Source of the DNA: Jannaschia marina
Lineage (GTDB): Bacteria > Pseudomonadota > Alphaproteobacteria > Rhodobacterales > Rhodobacteraceae
Reading direction: 5' to 3'
NCBI RefSeq assembly: GCF_013404595.1
Contig: NZ_JABVAX010000003.1
Coordinates: 186,001-250,000 of the forward strand
Length of the DNA: 64,000 nt
In this document: piece after piece, positions 26,030-34,732 of the stretch
Layout: each line of letters begins with the position of its first letter
Position numbering within the stretch: position 1 is the first letter of the stretch
Translations under genes and position numbers: made by a program
The notes under the pieces: model-generated
Database searches by the model: none
The model's input: only the letters and a program-made list of their open reading frames with translations
Told to the model about the DNA's origin: nothing

Positions 26030-26914
26030 CTATTCCTTCATCGTCTCGAAGGCCCGCGTCTTCAGGCCCTTCTGGATTTCGTAGATCGTCTTGCCGATGG
26101 GCGGTGCCGGCAGGGGCACGCGCACCGGCACGTCGGCGAGGCGCGGCTGCCGTGACTGACCGCAGAGCATCCGGCTGTCGTAGTCGGCGAGGTCCGAAAA
26201 CTTCGTCATCGACCCCATGATCGGCCAGGCATCGGCCGCCATCATCTCGTAGAAGAGGATCCGCCGCGCCTGCGTGGAGGTGTTGAGCGCCGAGCCATGC
26301 ACGATCCGCCCGTGATGGATGCTGATCGACCCGGCCGGCCCCATGAGCGGCACGGCGTCGGCCATGTCGTAGCCGTCGCGCCCGAGGTCCATCGCACCGA
26401 CGAAATAGCCGCCCTCGTGATGGTCGTGGATCGGGCCCCGGTGCGAGCCCGGAAAGACCGAGAGTGGCCCGTTCTCCGGCCCCATGTCATCGAGGATGAC
26501 CCCGATCGCCAGCACGTCGTCGTTGGTATGCGGGTAGAAGGCGAAGTCCTGGTGCCATTCCACTGCTGCCCCGTGCCCCGCCTCCTTCATGTTGAGTTTC
26601 GTCGTGTGCAGACGGATGTCGGGCCCGATCAGGTCACGCGCGGGCGCGAGGATCGTGTCGGAGACCATCAGGTCGCGGAACACCTCGGAGTGGGTATGCG
26701 GCAGCTTGATGCGGCGGACGCGCGGGGCGTCGGGGGTGTGGCTGTCCTCGAGGTCAAGCTCTTCGGTGCCTTCGGTCAGGCCGCGTGCCTTGGCGGTGTA
26801 GCGGTCGATCTCGGCGTGGAGTGTCGCCAGTTGCGTCGGCGAGAGCCGCCGCTCGAGCACGAGATATCCGTCGCGGTCATAGGCCGCCTTCTGGTCTTGG
26901 GTCAGAACTTCCAT
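26030..26914 (-). CDS. Phytanoyl-CoA dioxygenase family Fe(II)/2-oxoglutarate enzyme
   Basis: A 294-aa PhyH-fold protein. The iron ligands are visible as HQD in VEWHQDFAFYP and a distal histidine in IHHGRIVHGSALNTS, with the 2-oxoglutarate-binding arginine shortly after (QARR). Such enzymes hydroxylate a wide range of small molecules, so the name does not define the substrate. It is placed among sugar-acid genes and could open a methylated, aminated or otherwise substituted substrate. It is 3 bp upstream of the beta-hydroxyacid dehydrogenase. Confidence 0.9.
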   Translation of the reverse strand: MEVLTQDQKAAYDRDGYLVLERRLSPTQLATLHAEIDRYTAKARGLTEGTEELDLEDSHTPDAPRVRRIKLPHTHSEVFRDLMVSDTILAPARDLIGPDIRLHTTKLNMKEAGHGAAVEWHQDFAFYPHTNDDVLAIGVILDDMGPENGPLSVFPGSHRGPIHDHHEGGYFVGAMDLGRDGYDMADAVPLMGPAGSISIHHGRIVHGSALNTSTQARRILFYEMMAADAWPIMGSMTKFSDLADYDSRMLCGQSRQPRLADVPVRVPLPAPPIGKTIYEIQKGLKTRAFETMKE

Positions 26915-26927
26915 GTCGTTACCTCCA

Positions 26928-27749
26928 TCAGCGGGGCCGCAGGGTATCGAGCTTCGGCAGGGTGGCCGCGGGGTCGGGGACGCGGCCGGTATAGGCTTCG
27001 AAACTCTGCATCGCCATGAAGCGGAAGAGGTCGAAGCCCGTCATCACCGCGAGCCCCGCATCGGCGGCGGCGATGAGAAAGGGTGTGTCGGTCGGCGTGT
27101 AGACCGCGTCGAAGGCCCAGGCCTGCGGCCCCAGCCAGGCCTTGTCGAAGGCGCTGCCGCCGTAGGGGGCCATGCCCATCGGCGTGCAGTTGACGAGGCC
27201 CTCGGCCTCCGCGACGGCCCCTGCCGCGTCCTCGATCGCGATGGCCTCCGCCCCGGTGTCCCGGGCGAGCGCGCGGGCGCGCTCCGCGTCGCGGTCCCAG
27301 ATCCGGACCGGCCCCGCGCCAAGCTCCACGAGCGCGGGCACCACCGCCCGCGCCACGCCACCGGCGCCGGCCACGGCAACGGCCCCCGGCGGGCGGTCGA
27401 GCACATGGGCGTAGGCCGCGCGGAAGCCGGTGTAGTCGGTGTTGTGTCCCCGCCGCGGCACGAAGGTCAGCGTGTTCGCCGCCCCGAGGTCGCGCGTGCC
27501 CGCGACCATGGCGTCCCCGGCCCAGCGGGCGGCGTGGGTCTTCCATGGATGCGTCACCGTGACCCCGGTCCAGCCGTCGGCGCGGCAGAGATCGACCTGC
27601 GCGTCAAAGTCGAACTCCGCGACGCCCTTGGTGTCGATGAGCGTGAAGCGGAAGTCGATCCCCGCGTCGGCGCACATCAGCTCGAGCGCACGCGACAGGC
27701 GCGAATTGCCGATGTTCTCGCCGATGAGGCCGCAGACGAGGGTGTTCAT
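26928..27749 (-). CDS. Shikimate dehydrogenase-family protein, divergent
   Basis: 273 aa with the AroE two-domain layout: an N-terminal substrate domain (GVTVTHPWKTHA with the catalytic lysine, and HNTDYTGF with the catalytic aspartate) and a C-terminal dinucleotide fold (AGAGGVARAVVPAL). The usual SxSP loop that binds the shikimate carboxylate is replaced by GENIGNSRLSRA. The catalytic pair is therefore kept but the substrate loop changed, which argues for a related polyol acid rather than shikimate. Its ATG at 27749 overlaps the preceding gene's stop. The true shikimate dehydrogenase is probably elsewhere. Confidence 0.85.
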   Translation of the reverse strand: MNTLVCGLIGENIGNSRLSRALELMCADAGIDFRFTLIDTKGVAEFDFDAQVDLCRADGWTGVTVTHPWKTHAARWAGDAMVAGTRDLGAANTLTFVPRRGHNTDYTGFRAAYAHVLDRPPGAVAVAGAGGVARAVVPALVELGAGPVRIWDRDAERARALARDTGAEAIAIEDAAGAVAEAEGLVNCTPMGMAPYGGSAFDKAWLGPQAWAFDAVYTPTDTPFLIAAADAGLAVMTGFDLFRFMAMQSFEAYTGRVPDPAATLPKLDTLRPR

Positions 27750-28792
27750 CGGGCCGCCACCGGGGGTGTCACACCCCCGGACCCCCGTGGAGTATTTCCG
27801 GCAGGAAGAGGCAGGGCCGTTCCCTCGATCCGGAGGATGACGTCGAGCGTGCGTTTCGCGCTCGCCGCGTCGACGATCGGCGCGGCGCGGCCGGCGATGA
27901 CCTCTGCGAAGTGCTCGAGTTGCCGGATCAGGGGCACGGCCTCCTCGACCTCCGTTTCCGACGGTTTCGGTTCCTCGTTCCAGTGCGCGGCCCCGGACCA
28001 GACCCGCAGCGAGGGGAACTCGACGCCGCCCGCCGTGCCCGCGATGCGCAGGCTGTCCTGCGCGGTGTGGGGGATGTGGGGGCTTTCGCCCGTGCCGGCC
28101 TCGAAGCCCCAGGGTGTCGGCGTGGTATCGGCATAGGTGAGCGTGGCCGTCGCCCCGCCCTCGAAGCGCAGCACGGCCCCGCCGCTTTCGGGCCGGGCGG
28201 CCCCCCGCACCGCGTTCGAGGCGAGGCCCACGACCTCCGTGACCTCTCCGAAGAGCCAGCGCAGCGTATCGACGTCGTGGATGAGGTTCTGCTTGATCGG
28301 GGCCCCGTCGATCCCCGCGCGCCAGCCGACGTCGAAGTAGTCGTCGGGCTTGCGCATGAGCCACAGGAGCGAGGCGGCGACCGGCGTGCCGATGCGGCCC
28401 GAGGTCACGATCTCATGCAGCCTGGCCACGCGCGGATGGTGGCGGCGGTGATGCCCGACGAGAATCCGGATGCCGGCCGCCTCCGCCGCCGCGATCATGG
28501 CGTCGGCGGCCTCCAGCGTCTCGGCCACCGGCTTCTCGACAAGCACGTGCCAGCCCCGCCGGGCGGCCGCGATGGCGAGCGGCGCGTGGGTTGCCGTCGG
28601 CGTGGCGAGGACGACGCCGTCGACCGGCACGTCGACGCTCTCCAGGTCGGGAAAGCCGGGGGCCGAGGGATGCGCGCGCCGCGCCGGATCCGGGTCGACG
28701 ATGCCCGCGAGCGTCAGCGCGGGATGCGCCTCGATATGGGCGAGGTGCCGCGCGCCGATGAGGCCCGTGCCGGCGAGGAGGAGACGGGTCAC
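27746..28792 (-). CDS. Gfo/Idh/MocA-family oxidoreductase
   Basis: 348 aa from a GTG at 28792 that overlaps the stop of the dehydratase gene (GTGA). The Rossmann motif AGTGLIGARHLAH, the EKP motif (LVEKPVAET) and the catalytic-histidine region NLIHDVDTLRWLFGE define the family, which oxidises sugars, inositols or their acids with NAD(P). The last ~17 residues (GNTPRG...TPPVAAR) are encoded by an extragenic-type repeat at 27760-27810 rather than by family sequence. Start and family are secure, substrate is not. Confidence 0.9.
   Translation of the reverse strand: MTRLLLAGTGLIGARHLAHIEAHPALTLAGIVDPDPARRAHPSAPGFPDLESVDVPVDGVVLATPTATHAPLAIAAARRGWHVLVEKPVAETLEAADAMIAAAEAAGIRILVGHHRRHHPRVARLHEIVTSGRIGTPVAASLLWLMRKPDDYFDVGWRAGIDGAPIKQNLIHDVDTLRWLFGEVTEVVGLASNAVRGAARPESGGAVLRFEGGATATLTYADTTPTPWGFEAGTGESPHIPHTAQDSLRIAGTAGGVEFPSLRVWSGAAHWNEEPKPSETEVEEAVPLIRQLEHFAEVIAGRAAPIVDAASAKRTLDVILRIEGTALPLPAGNTPRGSGGVTPPVAAR
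27760..27810. repeat. Roseobacter-type extragenic repeat, copy 1 (inside a coding 3' end)
   Basis: A perfect 10-bp inverted repeat around a single central base (CCGGGGGTGT / ACACCCCCGG, 27760-27780) is followed by CCCCCGT and the core GGAGTATTTCCGGCAGGAAGA (27789-27809). The same core with few changes occurs, inverted, at 42034-42055, also beside a GC hairpin. Copy 1 lies within the last codons of the Gfo/Idh gene and just ahead of the AroE-like start. Confidence 0.7.
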
Positions 28793-30291
28793 ATCACCGC
28801 TCCGATCTGCCAGGGCACGAACTCGTAGTCCCCGAGGCCCTGGGCCTCCGATTTCGAGGCCTCCCCGCTCGCCACGCGCAGCCACGTCTCGTAGATCTCC
28901 CGGCCCTTCGCCTCCACCGAAGCCGCGCCGGAGAGGACGTCGCCCGCGTTCACGTCCATGTCCTCGGGCATCCGGTCGAAGAGCGCCTGGTTCGAGGCGA
29001 CCTTGATCGTCGGCGCGGGCTTCGAGCCGAAGGCGGAGCCGCGACCCGTGGTGAAGCAGACGAGCGTGCAACCCGCGGCGATCTGGCCCGTGACCGAGGC
29101 GGGGTCGTAGCCGGGGCTGTCCATGAAGGTGAAACCCCGCGCCGTCACCGCCTCGGCGTAGCGGTAGACGCCCGTGAGCGGGGTCGTGCCCCCCTTGGCC
29201 GCCGCGCCGAGCGACTTCTCGAGGATGGTCGTCAGCCCGCCCTTCTTGTTGCCGGGCGAGGGGTTGTTGTCCATCGAGCCGCGGTTGCGCGCGGTGTAGT
29301 CCTTCCACCATTCGACCCGCTCGATCAGGCGTTCGCCGACCGCGCGGTCGACGGCGCGGCGGGTCAGCAGATGCTCCGCCCCGTAGATCTCGGGCGTCTC
29401 GGCCAGGACGCCCGTGCCCCCCTGCGCCACCAGGAGGTCGCAGGCATGGCCCACCGCCGGGTTCGCCGTGATCCCCGACCAGGCATCCGAACCGCCGCAT
29501 TGCAGCGCCACCATCAGCTCCGACGCCGGGCAGGGCTCCCGCCGGGCCTCGTTCGCGATCGGCAGCATCGCGCGGACCTTCTCGATGCCCGCCTCGACCG
29601 TGCGGCGCAGGCCGGCGACGTTCTGGATGTTCATCGTCTGGAAGGTCGGCCCCTGCTTCAGGCCCCAGGCGTCGAGCAGCCAGTCGATCTGGTTGATCTC
29701 GCACCCGAGCCCGACCATGAGCACCGCCGCGTGGTTCGGGTGCCGGGCATAGCCCCACATCACCCGTTGCAGCGCCTCGAAGCCGTCGCCCGCATCGGCC
29801 ATGCCGCAGCCCGTGCCGTGGACGAAGGCCACGACGCCGTCGACATTGGGATAGGCGGCCAACTCCTCGGGGCCGAAGGCGTCGGCGATCCGGCGCGCGG
29901 CGGTGGCGGAGCAGTTCACGCTGGTGACGACGGCGATGTAGTTACGCGTGCCCACGCGGCCCGTCTCGCGCCGGTAGCCCAGGAAGCTGTCGCCCGTCGC
30001 CGGGGTCGCGGGCGCGAGGTCGGTGCCGAACTCGTAGTCCACGTCTGTGGCCGCGAAGGCGCAATTCTGCGTGTGGACGTGGTCGCCCGGCGCGATGTCG
30101 ACGCTGGCGTAGCCGATGATCTGCCCGAACTTGCGCAGCGCCGCGCCCGCCGCCACGGGGGCCGTGGCGATCTTGTGGCCCGCGGGGATGAGCGCGGTCG
30201 TGGTCACCCCCTCGACCCGGGTTCCCGCTTCGAGCGGGCGAACGGCGGTGACGACGTTGTCGAGGGGCGAGAGGCGGATCGTGTCGGTCAT
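28789..30291 (-). CDS. UxaA/GarD-family altronate/galactarate-type dehydratase
   Basis: A 500-aa enzyme with an N-terminal SAF domain (about residues 1-95, containing AGTRVEGVTTTALIPAGHKI) and a catalytic part beginning GYRRETGRVGTRNYIAVV, typical of the UxaA (altronate dehydratase), GarD and related sulfolactate-lyase families. Conserved VNCSATAA, GCGMADAG and LGCEINQ stretches supply metal-ligand candidates. It removes water or a leaving group from a 2-hydroxy acid to give a 2-keto-3-deoxy acid. Starts with ATG at 30291, overlapping the upstream hypothetical gene by 4 bp. Confidence 0.92.
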   Translation of the reverse strand: MTDTIRLSPLDNVVTAVRPLEAGTRVEGVTTTALIPAGHKIATAPVAAGAALRKFGQIIGYASVDIAPGDHVHTQNCAFAATDVDYEFGTDLAPATPATGDSFLGYRRETGRVGTRNYIAVVTSVNCSATAARRIADAFGPEELAAYPNVDGVVAFVHGTGCGMADAGDGFEALQRVMWGYARHPNHAAVLMVGLGCEINQIDWLLDAWGLKQGPTFQTMNIQNVAGLRRTVEAGIEKVRAMLPIANEARREPCPASELMVALQCGGSDAWSGITANPAVGHACDLLVAQGGTGVLAETPEIYGAEHLLTRRAVDRAVGERLIERVEWWKDYTARNRGSMDNNPSPGNKKGGLTTILEKSLGAAAKGGTTPLTGVYRYAEAVTARGFTFMDSPGYDPASVTGQIAAGCTLVCFTTGRGSAFGSKPAPTIKVASNQALFDRMPEDMDVNAGDVLSGAASVEAKGREIYETWLRVASGEASKSEAQGLGDYEFVPWQIGAVM

Positions 30292-31082
30292 GGGTGGCGG
30301 GGCTCGGTCAGGCTGCTGTCGTAGGGCCAGAGGTCGGGGTGGTCGTGACCGTCGGGGCTCTCGGTCACGAAGCAACGATGGCGCAGCAATTCGGCCCGTG
30401 TGCGGGGCGACAGCTCCGACAGCGGATCGGGGGACGCCACCTCGGGGTCGTTGCGCAGGTTGTAGATCAGAACGTCGGGCATCGCGTGATCCTCCCGCAG
30501 GCGGGTGCCCCATTGCGAATTGTGGCCCCAGCCGTCCGATAGGTCTGCGCGCGGCCGGTTGCGCTCGGAACACCAGTAGAGGACGCCGCCTTCGGCCCGG
30601 GCCTTGTGGAGATGGGCGCGCCCGGCGCGGGCCGTCACCCCGGCACGCTGGATCATCAGCTGGCCGAGCATCGCCGTGGGCCAGTGGACGTGGCGCAGGG
30701 TCGGGGGGCGATCCGGGTCGGGGGCCTGTATCACGCGATGGATCTCGCACCAGAACGGGTGGAAGGCCACCGGCGTCACGATGTCGAGGCCGAGGCCGGT
30801 CAGCAGGGCGACATAGGCGTCCGGCCCGGTGTCCGCCGGTTCCGCGCTCAGCCGCCGGATCAGCGCGTCGAGGCAGCGCGACAGGGCATAGAGACGACAG
30901 GACGTCTCGACCTCCAGCGCGACCGGCGGGTCATCGAGCCTGTCGCGCAGGTCGGCAAGCCAGCGCCGTTCCGACCCCGCGCCGTCGAGCCAGGGGCGAA
31001 GAGCCTCCTCCCGCACCATGCCGGCAGGCGCGCGCCGGATCGCGTCGCGCAGGTCGGCGTAGGTCCGTTGTGTGTCGTACAC
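30288..31082 (-). CDS. Conserved-context hypothetical protein
   Basis: A 264-aa soluble protein I do not recognise. It is rich in Trp, His and Arg (for example HPFWCEIH, VHWPTAMLGQLM, LYWCSERNRPR, GWGHNSQWGT), has no signal peptide or membrane segment, and begins MYDTQRTYADLRDAI. The pattern of His, Trp and Cys residues near the middle could form a metal or substrate pocket. It lies 10 bp after the TRAP permease and overlaps the dehydratase start by 4 bp, so it is surely part of the catabolic operon. Function is unknown. Confidence 0.8.
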   Translation of the reverse strand: MYDTQRTYADLRDAIRRAPAGMVREEALRPWLDGAGSERRWLADLRDRLDDPPVALEVETSCRLYALSRCLDALIRRLSAEPADTGPDAYVALLTGLGLDIVTPVAFHPFWCEIHRVIQAPDPDRPPTLRHVHWPTAMLGQLMIQRAGVTARAGRAHLHKARAEGGVLYWCSERNRPRADLSDGWGHNSQWGTRLREDHAMPDVLIYNLRNDPEVASPDPLSELSPRTRAELLRHRCFVTESPDGHDHPDLWPYDSSLTEPRHP

Positions 31083-31092
31083 CCGGCACCTC

Positions 31093-32721
31093 CTAGTCGA
31101 GCAGCACCTCGATGATCGGCGGCCAGATCAGGAGCACCGAGAGCGCGAGGATCTGGATGCAGATGAACGGCAGGAACCCGCGGAAAATGTCGGTGAGCGA
31201 GATATGCGGCGGGGCCACTGACTTGAGGTAGAAGGCCGCCGGGCCGAAGGGCGGCGACAGGAAGCTCACCTGCATGTTCATGCAGAAGAGCACACCGAAC
31301 CAGACCGAGAGATACTTCGGATCCACCTGGCCCAGCAGTCCGATCTCCTCGATGGGCAGCCGCTGCACGATCGGCAGGAACACCGGGATGATGAGGAGCA
31401 CGATGCCCACCCAGTCCATGAAGGCCCCCATGATGAGGAGGATGAGCATCATCACCAGAAGGATGCCCATGGTCGGCAATTCCGACGCCGCGATGAGGTT
31501 CGCCACGTAGGTCGGGCCGCCCGCGATGGTGTAGGCCCCGGCCAGCGCGGCCGCGCCGATGGTCACCCAGATGATCGTGCCGGTCGACTTGAGCGTGCGC
31601 ATCAGGCTGTCCCAGATCAGATCGAAGGAGGCCTCGCCCCGGAAGATCGAGATCACGAAGACCGCGACGACACCCATGGCCGCGGCCTCGGTGATGCCCG
31701 AGATGCCGCCGTAGATCGAGCCCATGACGACGCCGATGACGACGATGGGCGCGACGAGACCCTTGCCCATGTTCCAGCCCCGGGCGGCGCGCGCCTTGCC
31801 GAAGACGAAGAAGATCAGGCCAAGGAAGACGGCGAGTGCCACGCCCGTCCAGAGGACGTGATGGGGCTGGCCGAGGGTGATCGGGTCCACGCCCTCGACC
31901 ACGGCGTTCTGCCCCGTGACCGTGAAGAACGCGGCGCGCAGGAAGAGTGCCGCCGTGAAGCCCGCGCCTAGGATCGACAGGAACGCGAAGAAGAGCTTCG
32001 TCTTCTCGCCTGTGGGCGGGTCGTTCGGGTCGGCCGGGGGCAGGGGGGCAAGGGCCGGGTTAATCTGCGTCCGGATGACGATGTAGATGATGATGAAGGT
32101 CGCCAGCATGAAACCGGGCACGAAGGCCGCCGTGAAGAGCGCGACGATCGAGGTCTCGGTGATGAGGCCGTAAATGATGAGCACGATCGAGGGTGGGATC
32201 ATCGTCCCGAGGGATCCACTCGCGCAGATCGTGCCGATGGCGAGGTTCTGGTCGTAGCCGAGGCGCAGCATCTGCGGCAGGGCGATCAGGCCCAGCAGGA
32301 CGACCTCGCCCCCGATGATGCCTGACATCGCCGCCATGATGACCGCCATGATCGAGGTGACGATGGCGATGCCGCCCCGCGTGCGGCTCAGCCAGACGTT
32401 CAGGCTGTTGTACATGTCCTTTGCGATGCCCGACCGCTCCAGCAGGGCCGCCATGAAGATGAAGAGCGGGATCGAGATGAGGACGTAACTGGTTAATGTC
32501 CCGTAGACTTTCTGGGCCAGGATATTGAGTGGGCCTGATCCGAAGCGCCCGGTCAGCATTCCCTCCCCGAACTCCCACGGCGCGAGCAGCAGGTTCGGCT
32601 CGAACTTCAGCACGAGCACGAGGACGGCGAGCACGGCCGAGGCCATGCCGAGCGGCATCCCGATCGCAAGCAGAAGCATCAGCGCGATCAGCAGGATCAG
32701 CGAGATCGTTCCGATATCCAT
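31093..32721 (-). CDS. TRAP transporter large permease (DctM-type)
   Basis: 542 aa, roughly 12-13 membrane helices, longer than the usual ~430-aa DctM and with an inserted loop near residues 220-320. The segments GEVVLLGLIALPQMLRLGYD and SLGTMIPPSIVLIIYG are characteristic of the family. It is the main translocating subunit of a sodium-driven, binding-protein-dependent importer; the long form belongs to the subgroup with large small-subunits. It lies one base after the small permease. Confidence 0.93.
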   Translation of the reverse strand: MDIGTISLILLIALMLLLAIGMPLGMASAVLAVLVLVLKFEPNLLLAPWEFGEGMLTGRFGSGPLNILAQKVYGTLTSYVLISIPLFIFMAALLERSGIAKDMYNSLNVWLSRTRGGIAIVTSIMAVIMAAMSGIIGGEVVLLGLIALPQMLRLGYDQNLAIGTICASGSLGTMIPPSIVLIIYGLITETSIVALFTAAFVPGFMLATFIIIYIVIRTQINPALAPLPPADPNDPPTGEKTKLFFAFLSILGAGFTAALFLRAAFFTVTGQNAVVEGVDPITLGQPHHVLWTGVALAVFLGLIFFVFGKARAARGWNMGKGLVAPIVVIGVVMGSIYGGISGITEAAAMGVVAVFVISIFRGEASFDLIWDSLMRTLKSTGTIIWVTIGAAALAGAYTIAGGPTYVANLIAASELPTMGILLVMMLILLIMGAFMDWVGIVLLIIPVFLPIVQRLPIEEIGLLGQVDPKYLSVWFGVLFCMNMQVSFLSPPFGPAAFYLKSVAPPHISLTDIFRGFLPFICIQILALSVLLIWPPIIEVLLD

Positions 32722-32722
32722 G

Positions 32723-33559
32723 TCAGCTGTCCTTCGTCTCGGTCTGGCCCACGCTCTCGCGCAGACGGCGCAGCTCGTCCTCGTCGATGTCGTCGGCGGC
32801 GGTGTGGATCACCGGTTCGTTGTTCCAGTCGCGGACGAGGTTGAAGATCGCCTGGAGCGCGACGAGCGCGACGACGATCAGCACCATTGGCTTCATCGTC
32901 GCCGGAAGGGGCGGGTCGAAGGCCGTGCCGAAGGTCTCCCACCGCAGGAACTTGGCCGAGGCCTCGCCGTAGCCGCCCCAGAAGAGCATGAAGGCGAAGA
33001 GCACGATGAGCGCGGTCGAGATGACGTCGAAGACTCGCTGCAGCCAGCGCGGGCAGACGTCGTAAAGGAGGTAGATGCGGATGTGGCTGCGCTGCTGCAT
33101 CGCGTAGAGCCCGGCGAGCAGGAAGATGAAGATGGCGAGCCAGAGCGACATCTCGTTGGCCCAGAGCGTGGGCTTCTCGAAGGCGTAGCGCAGGATCACC
33201 TCGTAGAACATCACGCCCACGAGGATCGCGATGAGCATCATGGCGATGCGCCCGATGAAGACGCTGACGCGGTCGGGAACGCTGAAATCCTCCCATTCCA
33301 TCGGGGCGCGGCGCACGGTGGCGACGCCCGCGGCGAAGATGAGCGGCGACAGGATCAGGGCGATCCAGTCGAGGATGTCGGGCGTCCCGTAGCGGCGGAT
33401 CAGCGCGGCGTGGGTCGCCTCCTCGCCCGGGAGCGTGATGATGTAATTGGCCCCGTTCCAGGTGACCCATCCGAAGACCAGGATGAAGAGCACCGGCATG
33501 ATCCACTCGATCGCCGTCGAGGACGGCTCCGGTTTGGGTGTCTCGTGGACGTCGGACAT
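32723..33559 (-). CDS. TRAP transporter small permease (DctQ-type, long form)
   Basis: A 278-aa protein with four hydrophobic core helices and extended loops; ordinary DctQ proteins are about 160-200 aa. It starts MSDVHETPKPEPS, and the family segment YAFEKPTLWANEMSLWLAIFI is visible. It pairs with the large permease in the membrane. The extra N-terminal helices are typical of the long subgroup that also has a long DctM. Confidence 0.88.
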   Translation of the reverse strand: MSDVHETPKPEPSSTAIEWIMPVLFILVFGWVTWNGANYIITLPGEEATHAALIRRYGTPDILDWIALILSPLIFAAGVATVRRAPMEWEDFSVPDRVSVFIGRIAMMLIAILVGVMFYEVILRYAFEKPTLWANEMSLWLAIFIFLLAGLYAMQQRSHIRIYLLYDVCPRWLQRVFDVISTALIVLFAFMLFWGGYGEASAKFLRWETFGTAFDPPLPATMKPMVLIVVALVALQAIFNLVRDWNNEPVIHTAADDIDEDELRRLRESVGQTETKDS

Positions 33560-33657
33560 CGGCGCGCCTCCTGGGGTCGTTCGTCTGCCGGGGCCCTTGC
33601 CCTCTCGGCGGGGCCCGCACGGCTGACCGGCCCGCGTTGCGGCGGGGCCGTCGGGAT

Positions 33658-33682
33658 GCGCGGCCCCGGGGCGGGGCCGCGC
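33658..33682 (-). terminator. Intercistronic hairpin after dctP
   Basis: A perfect 10-bp GC stem (GCGCGGCCCC, loop GGGGC) lies between the binding-protein and small-permease genes, with no U tract. As with other binding-protein genes it likely stabilises the upstream message or partly terminates. Confidence 0.5.
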
Positions 33683-33706
33683 GCGTTCGCTCGGATCAGG
33701 CCCGGA

Positions 33707-34732
33707 TCACTCGGAGCCCGAGACGAGGCCGAGCTGACCCAGGTACTCGAGATGCGCCTCGACGAGGGCCTCGGCCTCCGGCGTGGTCGCGAACTCGGGC
33801 CAGGTGGACTGCGCCGCGTCGCGGAAGGTCTGCAGATCCTCGGGCGACCATTCGTAGATCGTCACGCCCTCTTCGGCCAGCTGGGCGGCCGCCTCGGCGT
33901 TCGATTTCTCGAAGGTCAGCGCCGTGCGCAGCGCGAGGCTGTCCATCGCCGTCAGCATGATCTGCTGATGGTGCTCGGGCATGGCGTCCCAGACGGCCTT
34001 GTTGCAGGCCAGGTGGTCCGACGGCATCGAGTGGAAGCCCGGGAAGTTGGTGTGCTTGCCGATGTCGTAGAGGCCGAGGCCCACGTTGTTGGCGATGCCC
34101 GACGCGTCGGCACCGTCGATGATGCCGGTTTCGAGGGCGGTGAAGATCTCGGTGAAGTCCATAACGATGGGCGACGCGCCCAGCTTCTCGAAGATCTTGG
34201 TCTCCATGCCGGGGGGCGAGCGGAACTTCCAGTTCTGCAGGTCATCCGGCCCGGCGATCGGCGAGGTCGAGACGAGGCTCTCCTGGCCGTAGATCCACCA
34301 GCCCACGAGCTGCATGTCGTACTGGTTGTAGAGCGGGTCCGCCGCCTCGCGTCCGCCGCCGAAGTAGAGCCACGAAAGCTGCTGATAGGGGGTGTCGTAG
34401 CCGCCCATGATGTCGCCCACGAACTGGAAGGCCGGGTTCTTGCCGGTCTGGTAGCCCGCGCCCGTCATGTCGCAGTCGAGAATGCCGGTCGCCGCGGCGT
34501 CGAAGGTCTCGGTCGGTCCGACGACGGAGGCCGAGAAGAAGGCCTCGATCTGGATCTCGCCGTTCGACATCAGCTCGACCTTGTCGAAGAACTCCTGCGC
34601 GAGCTGGCCCGAGACCGTCTCGGGCGCATAATGCGTCTGGATGCGCAGCGTCGTGCTGTCCTGCGCGAGGGCGGCCGCCCCCGTGAGGGCCGTGGTCGCG
34701 GCCGCAAGCGCGGCCAGAGTGAATTTCGTCAT
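33707..34732 (-). CDS. TRAP transporter solute-binding protein (DctP-type)
   Basis: A 341-aa periplasmic receptor from the ATG at 34732, chosen because of the AGGGAGGA Shine-Dalgarno and a good signal peptide (MTKFTLAALAAATTALTGAA, cleavage near LAQ-DS). The mature part (TLRIQTHYAPETVSGQLAQ) and the WKFRSPPGMETKIFEKLG motif with the carboxylate-binding arginine identify DctP-like receptors. It binds an organic acid, here probably a sugar or polyol acid. It is the first gene of the minus-strand operon and is divergent from a GntR regulator. Confidence 0.94.
   Translation of the reverse strand: MTKFTLAALAAATTALTGAAALAQDSTTLRIQTHYAPETVSGQLAQEFFDKVELMSNGEIQIEAFFSASVVGPTETFDAAATGILDCDMTGAGYQTGKNPAFQFVGDIMGGYDTPYQQLSWLYFGGGREAADPLYNQYDMQLVGWWIYGQESLVSTSPIAGPDDLQNWKFRSPPGMETKIFEKLGASPIVMDFTEIFTALETGIIDGADASGIANNVGLGLYDIGKHTNFPGFHSMPSDHLACNKAVWDAMPEHHQQIMLTAMDSLALRTALTFEKSNAEAAAQLAEEGVTIYEWSPEDLQTFRDAAQSTWPEFATTPEAEALVEAHLEYLGQLGLVSGSE

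Noticed and set aside
25079..26155. 358-codon plus-strand frame opposite the beta-hydroxyacid dehydrogenase
   Set aside because: The opposite strand has the complete cofactor and catalytic motifs; this frame has none.
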